Positions 40,603 to 53,834 of a stretch of DNA of 64,000 bases are shown here, piece after piece (position 1 is the first letter of the stretch; the number at the start of each line of letters is the position of its first letter). The translations under genes and the position numbers were made by a program. The stretch lies in assembly GCF_031877795.1 (NCBI RefSeq), contig NC_133948.1, positions 16,756,948-16,820,947 of the forward strand, written 5' to 3'. This DNA comes from Strix aluco. Its lineage: Eukaryota; Chordata; Aves; Strigiformes; Strigidae. The notes beneath the pieces are model-generated. The model saw nothing but the letters and a program-made list of their open reading frames with translations. It made no database searches and had not been told where the DNA came from.

Positions 40603-41030
40603 CCTGCAGAGGCAAATCGAGTCACAGAGTCACAGAATCCTCGAGGCTGGAAAAGACCCTGGAGGCCAAGCGTTAACCTGATGGTTAGAATGGGCTGGAA
40701 TGATTTCCACGGAGACTGGGGACGCCAAGGGGGAAGGGAAGGCCTCCCGCTGAGCCGCGAGGCTCCCAGTGGGCCCCTTAGAAACTTCCTAAGCTGCTGG
40801 TGGAGCTTAGGTGCAGCTAGGCCCAGTCTTAGTCTCAGGCTAGGACAAGGGTTTATGGCTACTGGAATTAGCGACGTGGATTTCGTGAGTACTAACTCAG
40901 CATGCTGTGAGTCCCTGAGCGAGGCTCGGCTGTGGATAAGGGCTCTCTCTGCCTTGGCTCAGGAAGGATCGTTTAGTCTCAGGTGAGGGATCTCCAACCC
41001 TGAGGCACACCCCTGCTCAAGGGGAGAGGC
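40603..41030 (-). repeat. Left copy of a direct repeat pair (candidate retroviral LTR)
   Basis: Shares a long diverged match with 42831-43185, including gaatgatttccacggagact, taagctgctggtggagc, a cagtctcagnct block and ctgctcaaggggag. The left copy holds an extra piece of about 60 bp near 40,620-40,680 (cacagaatcctcgaggctgg), similar to a CR1 tail. The two copies flank an env-like fragment, as LTRs would. Confidence 0.6.
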
Positions 41031-41795
41031 GCTGGGCCAGTTGTAACTTGGAGAGAACCCGGACTGGGCTCATCCAACGATCTGTCGTTGGTAAACGGTG
41101 TCTCTGCCTGGAGGAGCAACCTGGAGAGGCGTCCCAGCTCAGGGGGCGATCACGGCCGTGCAGCCACGCTGCCCACGGGGAGAGCTCGGAGAAGGCTCCT
41201 TTTGGCTGTCGTATTTATTGGCTCACAGGCCAGCTGCACGCAATGGGAAAGGTGTGCACGGCCGTCCTTGCAGCCACGACTGGCTTTGTTCCTTAAGAAA
41301 CGAGTCTTGGAAGAACCACCTGCTATTCCTGGGTGAATCGCGACTGGTGATGCGAGCTCACAGGCATCGAGGCTCACTGGGTCGCTCTGTTCCTTTGGGG
41401 GTTTCTGGAGGAGTTCTTGGCCCTGCTACAGCTCAGGCCTTTACCTCCTTTGGAGCCTGTGCCGAACTGTTGCTGGTTTGGTTAAGGGGTGGAGTGCATC
41501 CCTCACGCTCCAGCCTGTGACTACAGCCAATCCGCTCGATCAGCTCACAGGCACGGTTCCCTCTTGCCTCCTGTCGTAAATAGGTGGCATATTGCAGAGC
41601 AGTGGTAAGAGTCCAATTATTGGATAAGCTGGTTAGTTTAAGGGCCAAAACTAGTGTTGTTTATACACTACGTTGGCACGCTTGCTGGCCCGTGCTAAGG
41701 AAATAGCTTTCAGTATAAAATATTACTCTTAATCACACTGTTGGGGGGTTCCTTGCGATGAGCAGGGAGTATTCGCTTTGTTATGTACCAGACCT
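41031..41795. other. Internal region between env-like fragment and left repeat
   Basis: No open frame of note. It would be the 3' non-coding part of the element if the flanking repeats are LTRs. Confidence 0.35.
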
Positions 41796-42791
41796 TCACA
41801 CGCAAAATGGTTCTAAGAAATAAGCTATCAAAATCCCAGTCAGACGGAGTGCTAGATTCAACGTTCCTGTTGCTGTTGGTGACCATCCAAACAAGGTATC
41901 CCACCAGTGACGTTCTCCATCCTTTTTCACTCTTTCTAGGACGTGGGGTTTCTTCTCGGCATCGTGGTGGACAGTAACCAGGGTTCTTTGTCCGTTGTTC
42001 TGGATTCCTGTTAGCAGCTGACTCTGGTCATCGTGTTGCAAGAGTTTTCTCACCAACGTAGGATTCATCCCAGTGGGGGTGAGCAGTAAATCTTGATACC
42101 ATGTGTAGTTTGATTGTAGCCACTGGGAGGCTGTGACAGGAGCTGAACAGTTAGTTGCATCCCATGATTTTGGTAATAGTACAGATAGAGACATCTGAGT
42201 GACTATTCGCCTCTGCAGTGGTGTTGTCTTAAATGTGGAATTATAAAGCGTTCTCACACAAATACATCCATTTCCAACGGACACGGGTACAGTCTCGGGG
42301 GTTTCATCAGGATGTATTTCCAAATGACACACATTTTGTTCCGTGTCAAGACAAATGTCTTGGGCGTTATTGGTATTACTTTCAGAAATAAATCTTTGTT
42401 GTTCCCCTAGAACACGTGCACCAAACCCAGTAGTTTTCCCCATTTTGTTGGGCCCACACTCTGTGTTCTGGTGGACAGAGTACAGTTCCATGGTGGTTTA
42501 ATCCCAGCGCAATGATCTGGTATATGGGGCGTACCGCAGCGTTGCGTGTTGTCAGAGCCAAAGCTGTGGCTCTGCTGCTGGTGGGGTCGTGAGGGGGAGT
42601 GACTCGAGGCCACCAAGAGTGGAATTCTCTCTCAAATTCAGTGGCATTATCCCAGACCTCTTTTTGAATTCCAGTGGTAAGGTGCCCTCTTCACCTTCTC
42701 TTACAGTCGCTGCCACAGTAGATGGTACCCACAGTGGAGCCTGAGTGTGGCTGAGAGCGAGAGCCGTTACTTTGGGCCGCACCTGGTGCAT
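41796..42791 (-). pseudogene. Endogenous retrovirus envelope fragment
   Basis: The minus-strand frame 42491-41796 encodes about 231 residues with features of a retroviral envelope transmembrane subunit: several N-x-S/T sequons in the first part (NYT, NCS, NST), then a heptad-like RKLLQHDDQSQLLTGIQNNG segment, a Trp-rich WWDTLFGWSP stretch before a hydrophobic segment (ALRLTGILIAYFL), and an early end. The same frame continues upstream to 42791 but is interrupted by stops near 42552 and 42506. The surface subunit is largely missing. This is a broken old copy. I infer the class only loosely. Confidence 0.65.
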
Positions 42792-42830
42792 TCACAGTTA
42801 GCAGGGGGAATTCCTGACCACGTGGAAGGA

Positions 42831-43185
42831 ACCTACCCAGGCAAATGGAGTTAGAATCGAGCTAGAATGATTTCCACAGAGACTGGAGATGCAAAGGGTA
42901 AGGGAAAGCTCCCGCTGAGTCATGAGGTTCCGAGTGGGTCCCCTTGGTTTCTAAGCTGCTGGTGGAGCCTGGGTGGGGCTGGATCCAATCTCAGTCTCAG
43001 ACAATGGTTTATGTCTAACGGAATTACCTGTAAAACATTTATAGTGATATTGAATAGCTCCATGGATGGAGTAGTGTTTCATGAGTATTAATTCCGCACG
43101 TATCAGTCACTAGGTGAGGATCTCTGGGCCTTGGGTCAGGGGGGGCCTCTCTGCCTCGAGAGGTGTCCCTGCTCAAGGGGAGTCA
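42831..43185 (-). repeat. Right copy of the direct repeat pair (candidate LTR)
   Basis: Partner of 40603-41030, in the same orientation. In the minus-strand reading it would be the 5' LTR of an element reduced to env. I could not assign a primer binding site or TG/CA ends with confidence. Confidence 0.6.
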
Positions 43186-43398
43186 CCTGGCGTGCAGTCC
43201 AGCTGCGGTTGGTCCCATCCTGATGGTCATATCTATAGAGTGAAGTAGCTGATTGCTAGTCAATAGTAGAGACAACGTAGATGACTTTGTTTTACAAATG
43301 GAATCTGTTCTGACCTTGGGCTATCTTGCAATTTTCAAAACCACCTTTTGAAATACATTCCTGAGGCAACATGACTCCCTTCTACATGAGCCAGGATC

Positions 43399-44030
43399 TT
43401 GGGCAGATCCCAGAGAAGAGAGCGTCCTTTCAGGGAGAAAAAACCTCTGGGTATCTCCCTTGGAGGAGTCTGGGGCGGCTACCTGGGATCTGATGACCCT
43501 AAAACAAAGGAGAGAAGAGACCAGGGGATGCCTGGCAGTAAGCCTGGGTGGATGCTGGAGGTGAGAGCTTTCCCCAGAAAATATTTCAGGTGGCTTCCTT
43601 GGAGGAGTCTAAGGCTGCTACCTGGGATCTCAGGTCCCTGCAGCAGGACTCAGGACGGTCTGGGACATGTCTGGGATGAATCTTGGGCAGATCCCAGAGA
43701 AGAGAGTGTCCTTTAAGGGAGAAAAAACCTCTGGGTATCTCCCTTGGAGGAGTCTGGGGCGGCTACCTGGGATCTGATGACCCTAACACAAAGGAGAGAC
43801 CAGGGGATGCCTGGCAGCAGGCCTGGGTGGATGCTGGAGGTGAGAGCTTTCCCCAGAAGGTAAAAAATATTTCAGGTGGCTTCCTTGGAGGAGTCTCGGG
43901 CTGCTTTTACCAGGGATCTCAGTTCTCTAAGAGAGAGGTCAACACATTTTGGCATATGTCTGGGAGGAATCTCTGGCAGATCCCAGAGAAGAGAGTGTCC
44001 TTTAAGGGAGAAAAATCGTCTGGGTATCTT
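43399..44030. repeat. 284-289 bp tandem repeat, about 2.2 copies, with internal half repeats
   Basis: The unit starts ggcagatcccagagaagaga at 43402, 43686 and 43975. Within each unit the block ttggaggagtct...ctacctgggatct occurs twice about 138 bp apart (43460 and 43600; 43744 and 43885), so the unit is itself an old duplication. It lies between the gag fragment and the candidate LTR. No coding role is evident: the + strand frames through it are not protein-like. Confidence 0.85.
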
Positions 44031-44049
44031 TACATAGGATCTATTCCTT

Positions 44050-45330
44050 TATTTCCTCCTGTTCTTCATCCTGTCAGTATAACTCTTCCCTGAGAGGAGG
44101 TTTGTGTTTGAGGAAATGCAGTTGCTAAAATTGCTGGTTTTTTTCTTTCTAACATTTATTTTCTTGTTTTGTTTCTCCTTCTCCAATTCTTCCTGTTATT
44201 ACATACATTACATGTACTTTCTGTTAACTGAGATAATTGACATTCCAGACATGCTGTCTACTTTTTGTAACTTTCTTCTTATATCTGGTGCTTACTGCCC
44301 CATGAACGAAGTAGTAGAATTAATTTTATTCGCCTCATCCTCAGGATCCAAATCTGTCCACCTCCGTGCTGTTTCACACAGCCTTTCATAGAAGGCAGGG
44401 GGGTCCTCACTTTTACCTTGTACCATCTGATATAGTTTTGAAAGGTTTTTAGGTCTGGTTACCCCGTGTTTTATTCCATACAATATCAACTGTTGATACT
44501 GTTTATTCATCAGTCTACCTGCCCATGTATTTAGATTCCAGTCTGGCTCTTGTGCTGGCGCAAAACAACCTGGAGCATCCCTTGTATTTAGCCTCTCATT
44601 CTCCTCCCGAGCTTTTCCCAGCACCATTCCCTTTTCCTCCGGCAGAGGATTGTTTAGCATCACCTGCACATCATTCCAATCTGGATTATAATTTTCAACT
44701 AGCATACATTTTCTCCAGATTTTCTCAATATGACCCAGCAGACTCTTTCCAGCTCATTAAATCTGGGGTTGAAAAGGGAACTTCTACATCTACAGGTGTT
44801 CCATCTGGTCCTACTGCCTGGAGCAGCGAAGCCTGAAGCACAGGATTCTGTTGTGCCCGAGTTCTGCCTGCAATGGGGCTAAATCCTTCACCTCCAATTT
44901 TCCTCACTTTCAACACTATCCTGATCTTTATCTAGGGAAACCAACAACTGCTCATCCTCTTCTTCATCCTCCATTTTCAAACATTTTTTTCCAATATTAC
45001 AAGCAAAGCAATACTGAGGCAATTCCTTTCTATCCTCCATCATCTTTAATACATTCGAATCTGATACCAACAGTTTGCATTTCTTCCTTGTTTCATGATC
45101 ATTTATTAAAGTAAAGAACAAATCCACATATGGGATTTCATCCCATTTATCCAGCCTTCTGCAAAACAACATGAGTTGCAAAATTGTGTTATAATTCAAA
45201 GTCCCCATTTCTGGCCATTTTTCCTCATCCTCCAGTTTATACTTTGGCCACCACTGAGTACAACAGGCCTTTAATTTTCCCTTTATTAGGGGATCCCCAC
45301 CAAACTTATCCCAATGTTTTCAGTATGCAT
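44050..45330 (-). pseudogene. Endogenous retrovirus gag fragment (matrix to capsid), frameshifted
   Basis: Minus-strand frames encode in order a matrix-like part (45330-44888, containing GTLNYNTILQLMLFCRR), a short capsid entry (44916-44725, with AGRTRAQQNP and LMSWKESAGSY) and a capsid body (44705-44292, with MNKQYQQLILYGIKHGVTRP, KLYQMVQGKSEDPPAFYERL and the D-P-E-D motif), then APDIRRKLQK after a stop. The order and motifs are those of a gamma-type (class I) Gag. The three parts lie in three different frames, with breaks near 44,905 and 44,725 and a stop at 44,292-44,294, so the gene is dead. No pol follows. Confidence 0.85.
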
Positions 45331-45334
45331 CCTA

Positions 45335-48300
45335 ATGGGGAGCAAGGGGAAACCTTCGCAGATTGTCCTGTCCCTTGTCCTGCTCCCACATTGTTACCTG
45401 AAAAGAACATTCTTTACCAAACACCATTTCTGCCCAGTCCATCAAGATACTATAGAGGGTGGTTGGTTTTTTTTCTGCACACATTGGCTGCTGCTCCTCT
45501 GAGAGCGAGATGTCTTGACTGTTTGTTTTCCTTTGTTCAGCCGAAACAACTGAGTATTTCTGCAGGTCAGACTTTTTCTAATGAAGCCTTTAAAACAAAA
45601 TCTGCTGCCCTTTTCGGGGGAACATTTTTTATTCAAATTTTATTCATATTATTATCTCATTTAAATGTGTGACAGTTTCACACCTGGTAACTTTTCTAGT
45701 AGTAATCCCTTATCACTGAGAACCTAAATAGGATAGTTCCTGAGTCTTGGATTTCTGGTTTCTTGTCACAGGGTAAGAGAATTAGACTGAGTGACTCCAG
45801 CTGGGGAATCATCTGCTGTAGTTATGAGCTGCTTGCTGGCTTTTGGCTAAGCTCAGCTCTAAATAATTCTGTAGTTTGAAGAACCTGTTCTGATCATTTA
45901 TAACTGAATTTTTGAAACAAAACAAATTAAAATCCAAAGAGACTTAACCTGGTATACTTTTCTTTCCAATGAAGTATATCCCTTATGTAAACAGTTTAGG
46001 TGAGAAGCATCTTCTATTGGAGTTGGGACTTCAAAAATCACACTGAAGAAGTGGCAAATCTCAACCACAATATTATGTACATCATCAGCCTCAAAAATAC
46101 TGAGCTCAGGATTCTGACTCTGTGTTGCAGCTGTTAAGCATCTTTCTGAAATCAGGCCTGCAGAGTCAGTGTGCCAGTAGTGGGAGAAGAGAAGGTAGCA
46201 GCATGTGGAGCTGCACAGAGAATGAAACTGGTGAGTTTGGAGAAAGAAGAAAGAGAAAGATGGTCAACAAGTTGAAGGGGGAGATTACAAAAGTGCTTAT
46301 TTTGCAAACTAAGAAGGTGTGCTACTTGCCAGCCATGCATGTTCTCTACAAATCTGGGAAAATATGGAAATTGAAGAAAAAATAGTAATATTCTGTATTT
46401 TAACAGGTCACAAAAAGGTAGTTGAAAGTGCTGACAGAATACCTATTTTAAAACAGTGATTTTAAAGAATATTAATATTACTGTACAGATTGGTGGAGCG
46501 TGTAGCACGTTTATCTGCTTGCCACGTCTGAAGTAACATACTCTTCAAAACAATAACCACTATTTCTCTTGAGTTTCTGTTGTCAAAATGTGTTTGAGCA
46601 TTGTTACAGTTTAAAACAGAAAACAAGACAACAGCAAGATGTATTTTCTGTTCTGTTTAGGGGAAGCAGAAAGGGAAATAACCGTATCCATGTCTTCCTG
46701 CAGATGTGCCACTAGAATGGAGAATGATGTGGTGCACAAGAGACACGTATGACAGTGGTATTCTCTAGTGCCATCTATTGCCGGAAAAGCAGAACTAAAA
46801 TGAGTATTTTTGTTACGTGTGTGTCTAAATTGAGCAGAAAATGAAGGGTACCTGTTCATCTTATTCCAAGGTCATTTTAACTATGTGGATTTAAGTCTGA
46901 CCTTGTTTTTATGGATATGATAGGAAATACATTTTCAAAAAATGGATTTATCGCACAGTGGCATCAGAGAAGGTGTGGTAAGTTTCTATTCCAGAAAGCT
47001 TGCAACTGTTGGCATGTGGTTAAATGTCAGTGGCTGTATTTTGGCTAAATTTATTAATCCTGATTATCACCCCCCCCCCCCCCCCCCCTTCTATTTATGA
47101 CACTCAAGTTCACGTAATGCACTAGAAGATTGATCCTAATAGTCCTAAAACTGCTTTAGATTTAGCAAAACACTGAAAACTGGCTTTTTGTAGTGCTGGA
47201 GTTTTATATTAAACGTGAAGAGAATAAAATGTTTTTTAACATGCATCCCAAAATTGTATGAAAAGTAATTTGCTAATGATGAAAATCCTTTGAAGACAGA
47301 GACTTAATCTGGATCTGGAGCATCTTAATACTTTATCAGGTCTTTCAGTTAGCAAGCATGAAACCTGATTTCTCCACCTGCCCCTTGAAGGATGATATTT
47401 GTTTTATTATACAAGTCTAACTAATGCTAATGGTAAGAATAATGAAAGATTTATAGGGCCAGCCTGAGATCAGTTTTAAGTTCTAATTGTGGTTCTCAGC
47501 ATTACAGATCCTTCTTACTGCCTCAGTGCTGTTGTTCATCTCTACCAGAGAAACACCATATCCTAAAAAAAATGTACATTTTTGGCTTGTAATATATAAG
47601 GGAAAGAAAACACGTCTTCTCTGTGTTGTTTTCCTCATGAAGCACCTAGATGGCAAGGTGAGAGCAGGAAAAGGTGGAGCAGCTTGGGAGTAATTTGTTC
47701 TTCCTCAGGTCCAGGCAGATCTCTCTCTGGAGTTTACTGCTGCTTCACAAAACTAACATTGTTTGGCTGAAGCTGTGCTCTGTCCTCATAGACAGACAAG
47801 TGTCCTGTTACCCTGCTGAGCTTCTGAAGGACTAGATTGCTGCAAAACTTCAGGGAATCAAAGGAAGCAGCTCTCGAGTCTATAGGCATCCGTAGATTGA
47901 GAGAAGGTTCAGAAGGAGAAATAAAGCATGGCCTACCCATCTCCTGAGCGGAGAAATGATGTGGAGAAATCTGACTTCGTCATCCTAGGTAAATTCAGGA
48001 CCGAAATCTAATTTAACCAAATGGAAATTATTTACTGATTAAAAAAAAAAATCCCTTCAAATGATATCTAACTTCCTTTTCTCCTGGTTGCATCTTGGAC
48101 CTGAATTTGAGGTCACTTGTATTCTTTGTGCCTTTCTCCACTGATCCAGGATATGCTTTCTCTTCCAAAACCTGTTTTAACATATTTTTTTTCCTGTATA
48201 TTTGTGGTTAGCCCCTCTGTCTTTCTCATTCTGAATGCTGCGACAGCCAGAAGCAGCATAAACCCTTTAGCAACTACATTTTGCAATATGAGGAACAGGA

Positions 48301-51300
48301 AGGATGTAGCTGCCTGCTGGTTTACTTCATGGATGGGTTTTATATGTTCTCTGTTCTTGAATCTCCGTGCTGAATCTCTTCTTCCATCTCTGTTCCAATA
48401 CATTTAATCTTCTATTGTGTGTTTGTAGCTACCTGCTCTCTTGCTGTTCCTTAGCACTGGTCCACCTATTCTGCTGTTTTCTTGTTCGTTCACCCGCCTG
48501 TCATCTCTCCACAGAATTAGAGCATCTGAGCAAAGCCAAGAAAGTTTCAATTCTTGGCGCAAAGTTTAGACCCCCTTTATAATTTTCCCTGCAGATCCTG
48601 TTGATGTAAAAAGAAAAATAATTTTTAACAATTAAATTGTATGTCTTTATAGGAGTCTGTGTGCCCTCTTCTAATGAAGTTTCAGGTTTTAAAAAGGTTA
48701 TGTACAAAATGTATGAGCAAAGGCATCTGGAATCATGTCCAGCAGTGGGCACTTCAGCTTGAAAATGAGAATAGTGCTGAAAGCTGTAGTCTAAATACCT
48801 TTAAACTGGCTATCTTTGTTTAAAAATGGAATATTTTTTAAAAAAATATTAATGAGAATCATTTAGGCAAGGGGTCTTTGCGTTGTGATTGGTATTTTGT
48901 TGGCACTGTCTTCTACAAACTATCTGCGGCCAAACACCACTGTACCATGTAAGAATGTGGGAACTGGAGAAGAAAAAACACTCCCCATATAGTTTCAGGT
49001 GTGACTTTACCAAAAGAAATGGTACCTTTGTTGTGACCTGGTGTCATCTAGAATTGAACATAATAACATATGTTAAAGCCATCTTTTAAAAACATTTTTC
49101 CCTAAAATGGGTGCTTCTGATTTCTTTTTTGTTGCGATTTTATTTATTCTTTTAAGTAAAAAGAAACTGAAATTAGACAACACTGCAACCTATAAATTGG
49201 TTTTTGAGAATGATGGTGTAAATGACTTAACACCAAATAGTAATTTATTTCCCCTTTCAATTCAGTGCTGACATTGTTATCTCGTAATGCAATACTAACT
49301 TACGATTCTGTTTGCCATTAATGCATTTAACAGGAGATGATGACAAATTCTATTAAGATGAGAGGGGCCTCGTGCTCGTCCATTTGCCCTGGTGTAAATC
49401 AGAAGCTACTGCCTTGAATTAAAAAGATTTATTCTTGTGTAAGAACTTAATGGTGTAAATTAGGAAAGTCAAGCCTCACATGTGGTGATGTACCAAATTC
49501 TAACGGGACATCTAAATTCTGCCTTCTGCTGAACAGCAGGGTACTGTTTTTATCCTTCCTGTCGAATGCAGAATCACTTTTCCATTTATGAATTGAGCCT
49601 GAGCAGAGCGCTCTCAGTACTGGCTGCTCCTCTGTTACTCCACATACAGAATATATTAAGGCACCTGTTCACCCTTGTAAGGCAAGCGACAAAGAAACCA
49701 AAATACTTTCCTGCAAGCAAATTGGTCTGTGATTAGTGGAACGAATGAAGCTTCACTGCCTGCAGATTCCTGTCCTTCATCCCTGGTCCCCTCAGCAACC
49801 CTCCGACCAGAAGGATTACCAGTTTCTCTCTGCTGGTATTCCCTACGCTCTTCCCCTTGTCCTTTTTCCCCTACAGTCATGCCAGCTCCTGTTTTCCTCC
49901 ATCCTCTGAACCTTCCTGCAATACCTTCCGCAGGCTCCTCCTGCCCCCGTAACCCCCAGCAGCACTTCTGCCTGGCCCTGGGTGGCTCGGGGGCTGAGTG
50001 GCAGCTGGCCAGCTGGCCAAGAGTTATTAGCCTGAGATTTCTCTTCTCAGGGGTGATGCTAGTTGCAGTCTCTTGGTTTACTGTCTGACTCTGAGACTTT
50101 CTCAGCGCTCAGGGGAATTTAATACCTTCAAGACAACTGCCCCCTGTTAAATTTCATAGAAGTGGATCAACAGATTAAAGTGTGTGTGTATTCTCTGCTC
50201 CTCGTCCCAGTGATTGGTCTTTGTTAGACGAGTTTCTCTTTGGTTTTGCTAAACTGCTGATCTTTCTCCTACCTTGCTCTCTCTTGTTTCACAGATCCAG
50301 TGCCGTGGTTACCACTCTTGTACTGATGTTATTAACTGGACAGAAGCCAGCACAGAGCAGGAAAGGAGTGCTTAGCCCCTCGGTATTCTGAAGGGCATGT
50401 GTGCAGCTTCCATTAATAAACTTCTAGATCTTGCACTTGAGGACAGTATGCAGTGTTTGCCTTTAAGCATAGCAAAGAGAGGAAAATGAATACTGAAAAT
50501 CTTTAGCTTTTAATACTCAAAAATCCTATCCAAGCGTATTTATGCTGACGTAGGTGCTGCCCTGTATTCGGTAGCTGAATGCCAATACTCTCAATTCCTT
50601 CAAGCTCATTTGTTGCGTTGAGTCTTTTCTGTGTTTTGTAAAAATGAAAGCATGCACAGTATTTTTCATCAGTATGTGTTTAATGAAAATGTCTGCAAGT
50701 TTCCAGATTGTCCCATTTCCTCAGTGCAGAGCACTGGTGGTAGAGACAGCTGGGAGCAGAAGAATTACACTGTGCTTGGCAAGATGGCTTTTTGCTCATC
50801 TCCCAGTAAATATAAAGTTGTTTCCTCTACGCGTTACTTTCCCAAAGGTGTATTTAAAAAACAAACAAAAAAACCCCAAAAAAGCCCCAGTAATTTTTAT
50901 CTCAGTAAATAAACTTAAAAAAAAAAAAGAGATATTTTTATATTGTCATGGTTACCATATAAATATACCGAGCAGAAATTTTTTTCAAACAAATAAACCA
51001 GAGTCAGTGAATCCTATGCTGGCAAAGAATATACACGTGGCTCTTTGTGGACTAATGAACAAATTAAATTATTTTTGTTAATGAGGGACTGCTGATAAGC
51101 CATAAACATTTACAGATACATGTTTTATTGCTGTGTGGTATCAAGGTCCTGGCTTAAGCCCTAAGCTAAGGAGCTGACCGGTATTGTAAGAGACAATGAG
51201 CAGAAATAATAAACAGAACCTTCACATAATTTAACTTCACATAATTTAAACTGCAATTTGTAAAATTGTAAGTTGACTTCAATCCTATGATAAATAGAAC

Positions 51301-53834
51301 CCTTACCTAAAAGGCAGCTGGCAACTTGCTTCTTAATTCTCCGAATACTTGGTACTGCTCACTTTTGGAATACATATGCCAGATTTCTTTATCATTTTTT
51401 TTGTTGTTTGAGGTTTTTTTAATGAACTGTGAAGGCTCTTGCCTTTTCCACTTTCATAGCTGAGAGATGACAGGACTTGTAAAAATGTAATATTTAAGTA
51501 TTTCATGATTTAGAAATACTGTACTTTTATTTATGTACCTCATTCTGTAAGTGTAATTAGGGAAAAAAACCCAAACAAGCAAGAAAAAGATGTATGAATT
51601 TCTCTAAACTGTTTAATGAGGCCTAATGTAAATCTGAATTTCAAATCACATTAGGATTGTTGTATGCCTGTTGCATTTAAGGTGATGAATTAATTCAGTA
51701 AGAGATGAATCCCCTTGCATTCTAGTCAGTCCCCAGAGAGACGAGGGGCTGTGGGCAGCTGGATTTATCTCGTAATAGGTATGTCAGTGATTGCCATGAG
51801 GGCAGGTCTGACACCAACAGCCCGTGTGCTGTAGATGCAGCTGCACCCGAGAGCAGCCCTCAGGGTCACGGATAGCACCGTTTATTCTTATGCAACATCT
51901 ACAGATTCTCTGAGATTGCCTACGATAAATGCACAAACTGCAGGGTGGCTACCTAGCACTGCACACAGAAAATGATTGCAATCCCACACAATTCCGGGGT
52001 AGTCACTCGGCGTAGTGACTGCAGGGGGGGGCGAGGAGCACAAACCCATCGATCCGTCCCACCGGTTTGGTGTCGGATTTTCATCCCTCTGAGTTAGATA
52101 CAAACTCGGGGTAGTATTTATCTAAGTGTGTGTGTGAGTGGGTGGGACTGTGGTCAAGCCATTGTTTCTTGAGTAACAACACTGCACATTTCTTGGTGCC
52201 AGGTGTGTGCAGTTTTTGTGGGAAAAGAGGAAGAATGAGAGATAATGTCTACAGAGTTGTTCAAAACAGTCCTTGAGAGAAGAGGACGAGCAGGAGATAA
52301 ATCTGTATGGTTGTGTCAAATAGTCCTCGAGAAAAGTGGAAAAACGGGACCACGCAGCCTCCACCTCACTTTGCATTCCTCCTCGGAGCTGTGACAACAC
52401 CAATCACGGGATCTTCATCCTGTGCTGTGTTTGTTCTGGGCACCGTGTGTTAAGGAAATGTGTGTTTTGCAGTTTTTTCGTTGTTTTGCTTTTCCCACAC
52501 TTCCAACAATGCCCTGATTTCAAACGGCAGTTCTGGCTTGCCACTCAGTTGGCATTTAATTTTGTGTCACAAATTAACAAACCATGTGGATTTACATCGC
52601 TGTTTCATTAGAGCAGGGCTGTGCTTAGAGAAAATTTCATTACAGTAGTTTTGTTTGAAGGCAACTCACATTTGTGGGGGGAAATAAAGACAGTTTCAGG
52701 CCATATTTAGGCATTTGAATTATGGATAAATATAAAGCAGTGAAAACTGCCTTCTAGTTTTCCACGCTTCCTAACACCTCAGTTCAGTGCAAAGTGCAGT
52801 TTATGCTCATTAGCATGAGCATCCAGGTGCTCCATTGCTCTTCAGAGCCGTTGTTGATAATGCATGACTAATACTGTATACAATAGAGAATTTATTTACA
52901 GGTGAAACAGTTCTTGAAGATGTATGGTGTTTGTAAAACAGTGTCTGCTCTCTGTAACTGAAGAAAGAGGATCTATTAAAATTATGAAAGGACAAAAAGC
53001 AACCATGTGCTGTTTGCTGAAGGGGATTAGCATCTCATAATGCCTTTTTTTTTTTTTTTTGCTCTGTGGCTTGTTTCTGTGTCTCTAAGTCATAGCATCT
53101 TGTGGGTCTAAATCAGTAAGGTAATACACAGAGTTTGTTGCACTGATTTAATATTTTGGGATTGGACTAATAGTCTGGGGAAAGGTGAAAATATAACTTG
53201 GCTTGACCACACGCCAGGATTCTGAGGACCACAACAAGAATACCATGATTCACAGGTCTTTACATTAAATGGTCAAAATCCCAGTGTGCTTTGATCAGAT
53301 CTGAAGATAATGAGCTCTACAGCAGAGGCCACCTTCCCTTCCCCTGTCCGGGCATTTCAGAGGAACACCTTCCCTCTCAAGGCCATTCCTGCCTGTGAAA
53401 GGACATGGGACACTTCCTATGGCAGGCACCTGGCTATTTATCACTGTGTCAGAAATCAAGCTGTTTCAAATGTTTAGATTTTGTTTCCTGTTACCACCTC
53501 TAGGGACAAAGTACCGTATATTGTTACCACTTTCTGCACTTTTGACTAGCTTTGTCTTACTATCCTTTACAAGTCATGTCTACTGATGACTTCTCTTTTG
53601 CTAATCCATTTATAGCAGTGTCCAGTGTCTGTACAACTCATAGCTAAGATTAGCTAAGAATAGGTCCCAGTTTTGCATAATGTCTTAGCCCTGAAATGTT
53701 TCAGATAAGTGAAGTGAAACCAAATGTGTGACCCTGAGTAGATGGACTGGGCTTTGCATCCTGGGTTTAAGTTGTGAGGAAAACAGAACTTGGAGAGTTG
53801 TGTCATTCTAATCTTGTTTTTTTGTGTTGTACAG
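45335..53834. other. AT-rich DNA without recognised genes
   Basis: An 8.5-kb AT-rich stretch, clearly different in composition from both sides. It contains a C19 tract (47070-47088), T and A runs, and one ATG-plus-donor segment at 47928-47988 that I could not link to a gene. If the RABL2-like exon at its right end belongs to a real gene, this could be its intron and upstream DNA. Confidence 0.4.
47070..47088. repeat. C19 homopolymer
   Basis: Nineteen consecutive C residues, flanked by AT-rich DNA. It mirrors the G20 tract at 19479-19498. Confidence 0.95.

Noticed and set aside
43399-44093. Two similar + strand frames starting MGRSQRRE
   Set aside because: Translation of the tandem repeat; no known domain, and the frames drift between units.
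47928-47988. ATG with decent context followed by a GTAAAT donor (MAYPSPERRNDVEKSDFVIL), possible first exon of the RABL2-like gene
   Set aside because: A faint likeness to a Rab G1 approach (VILG) only; no following G1 exon (GDSAVGKS-type) was found, so the link is too weak.
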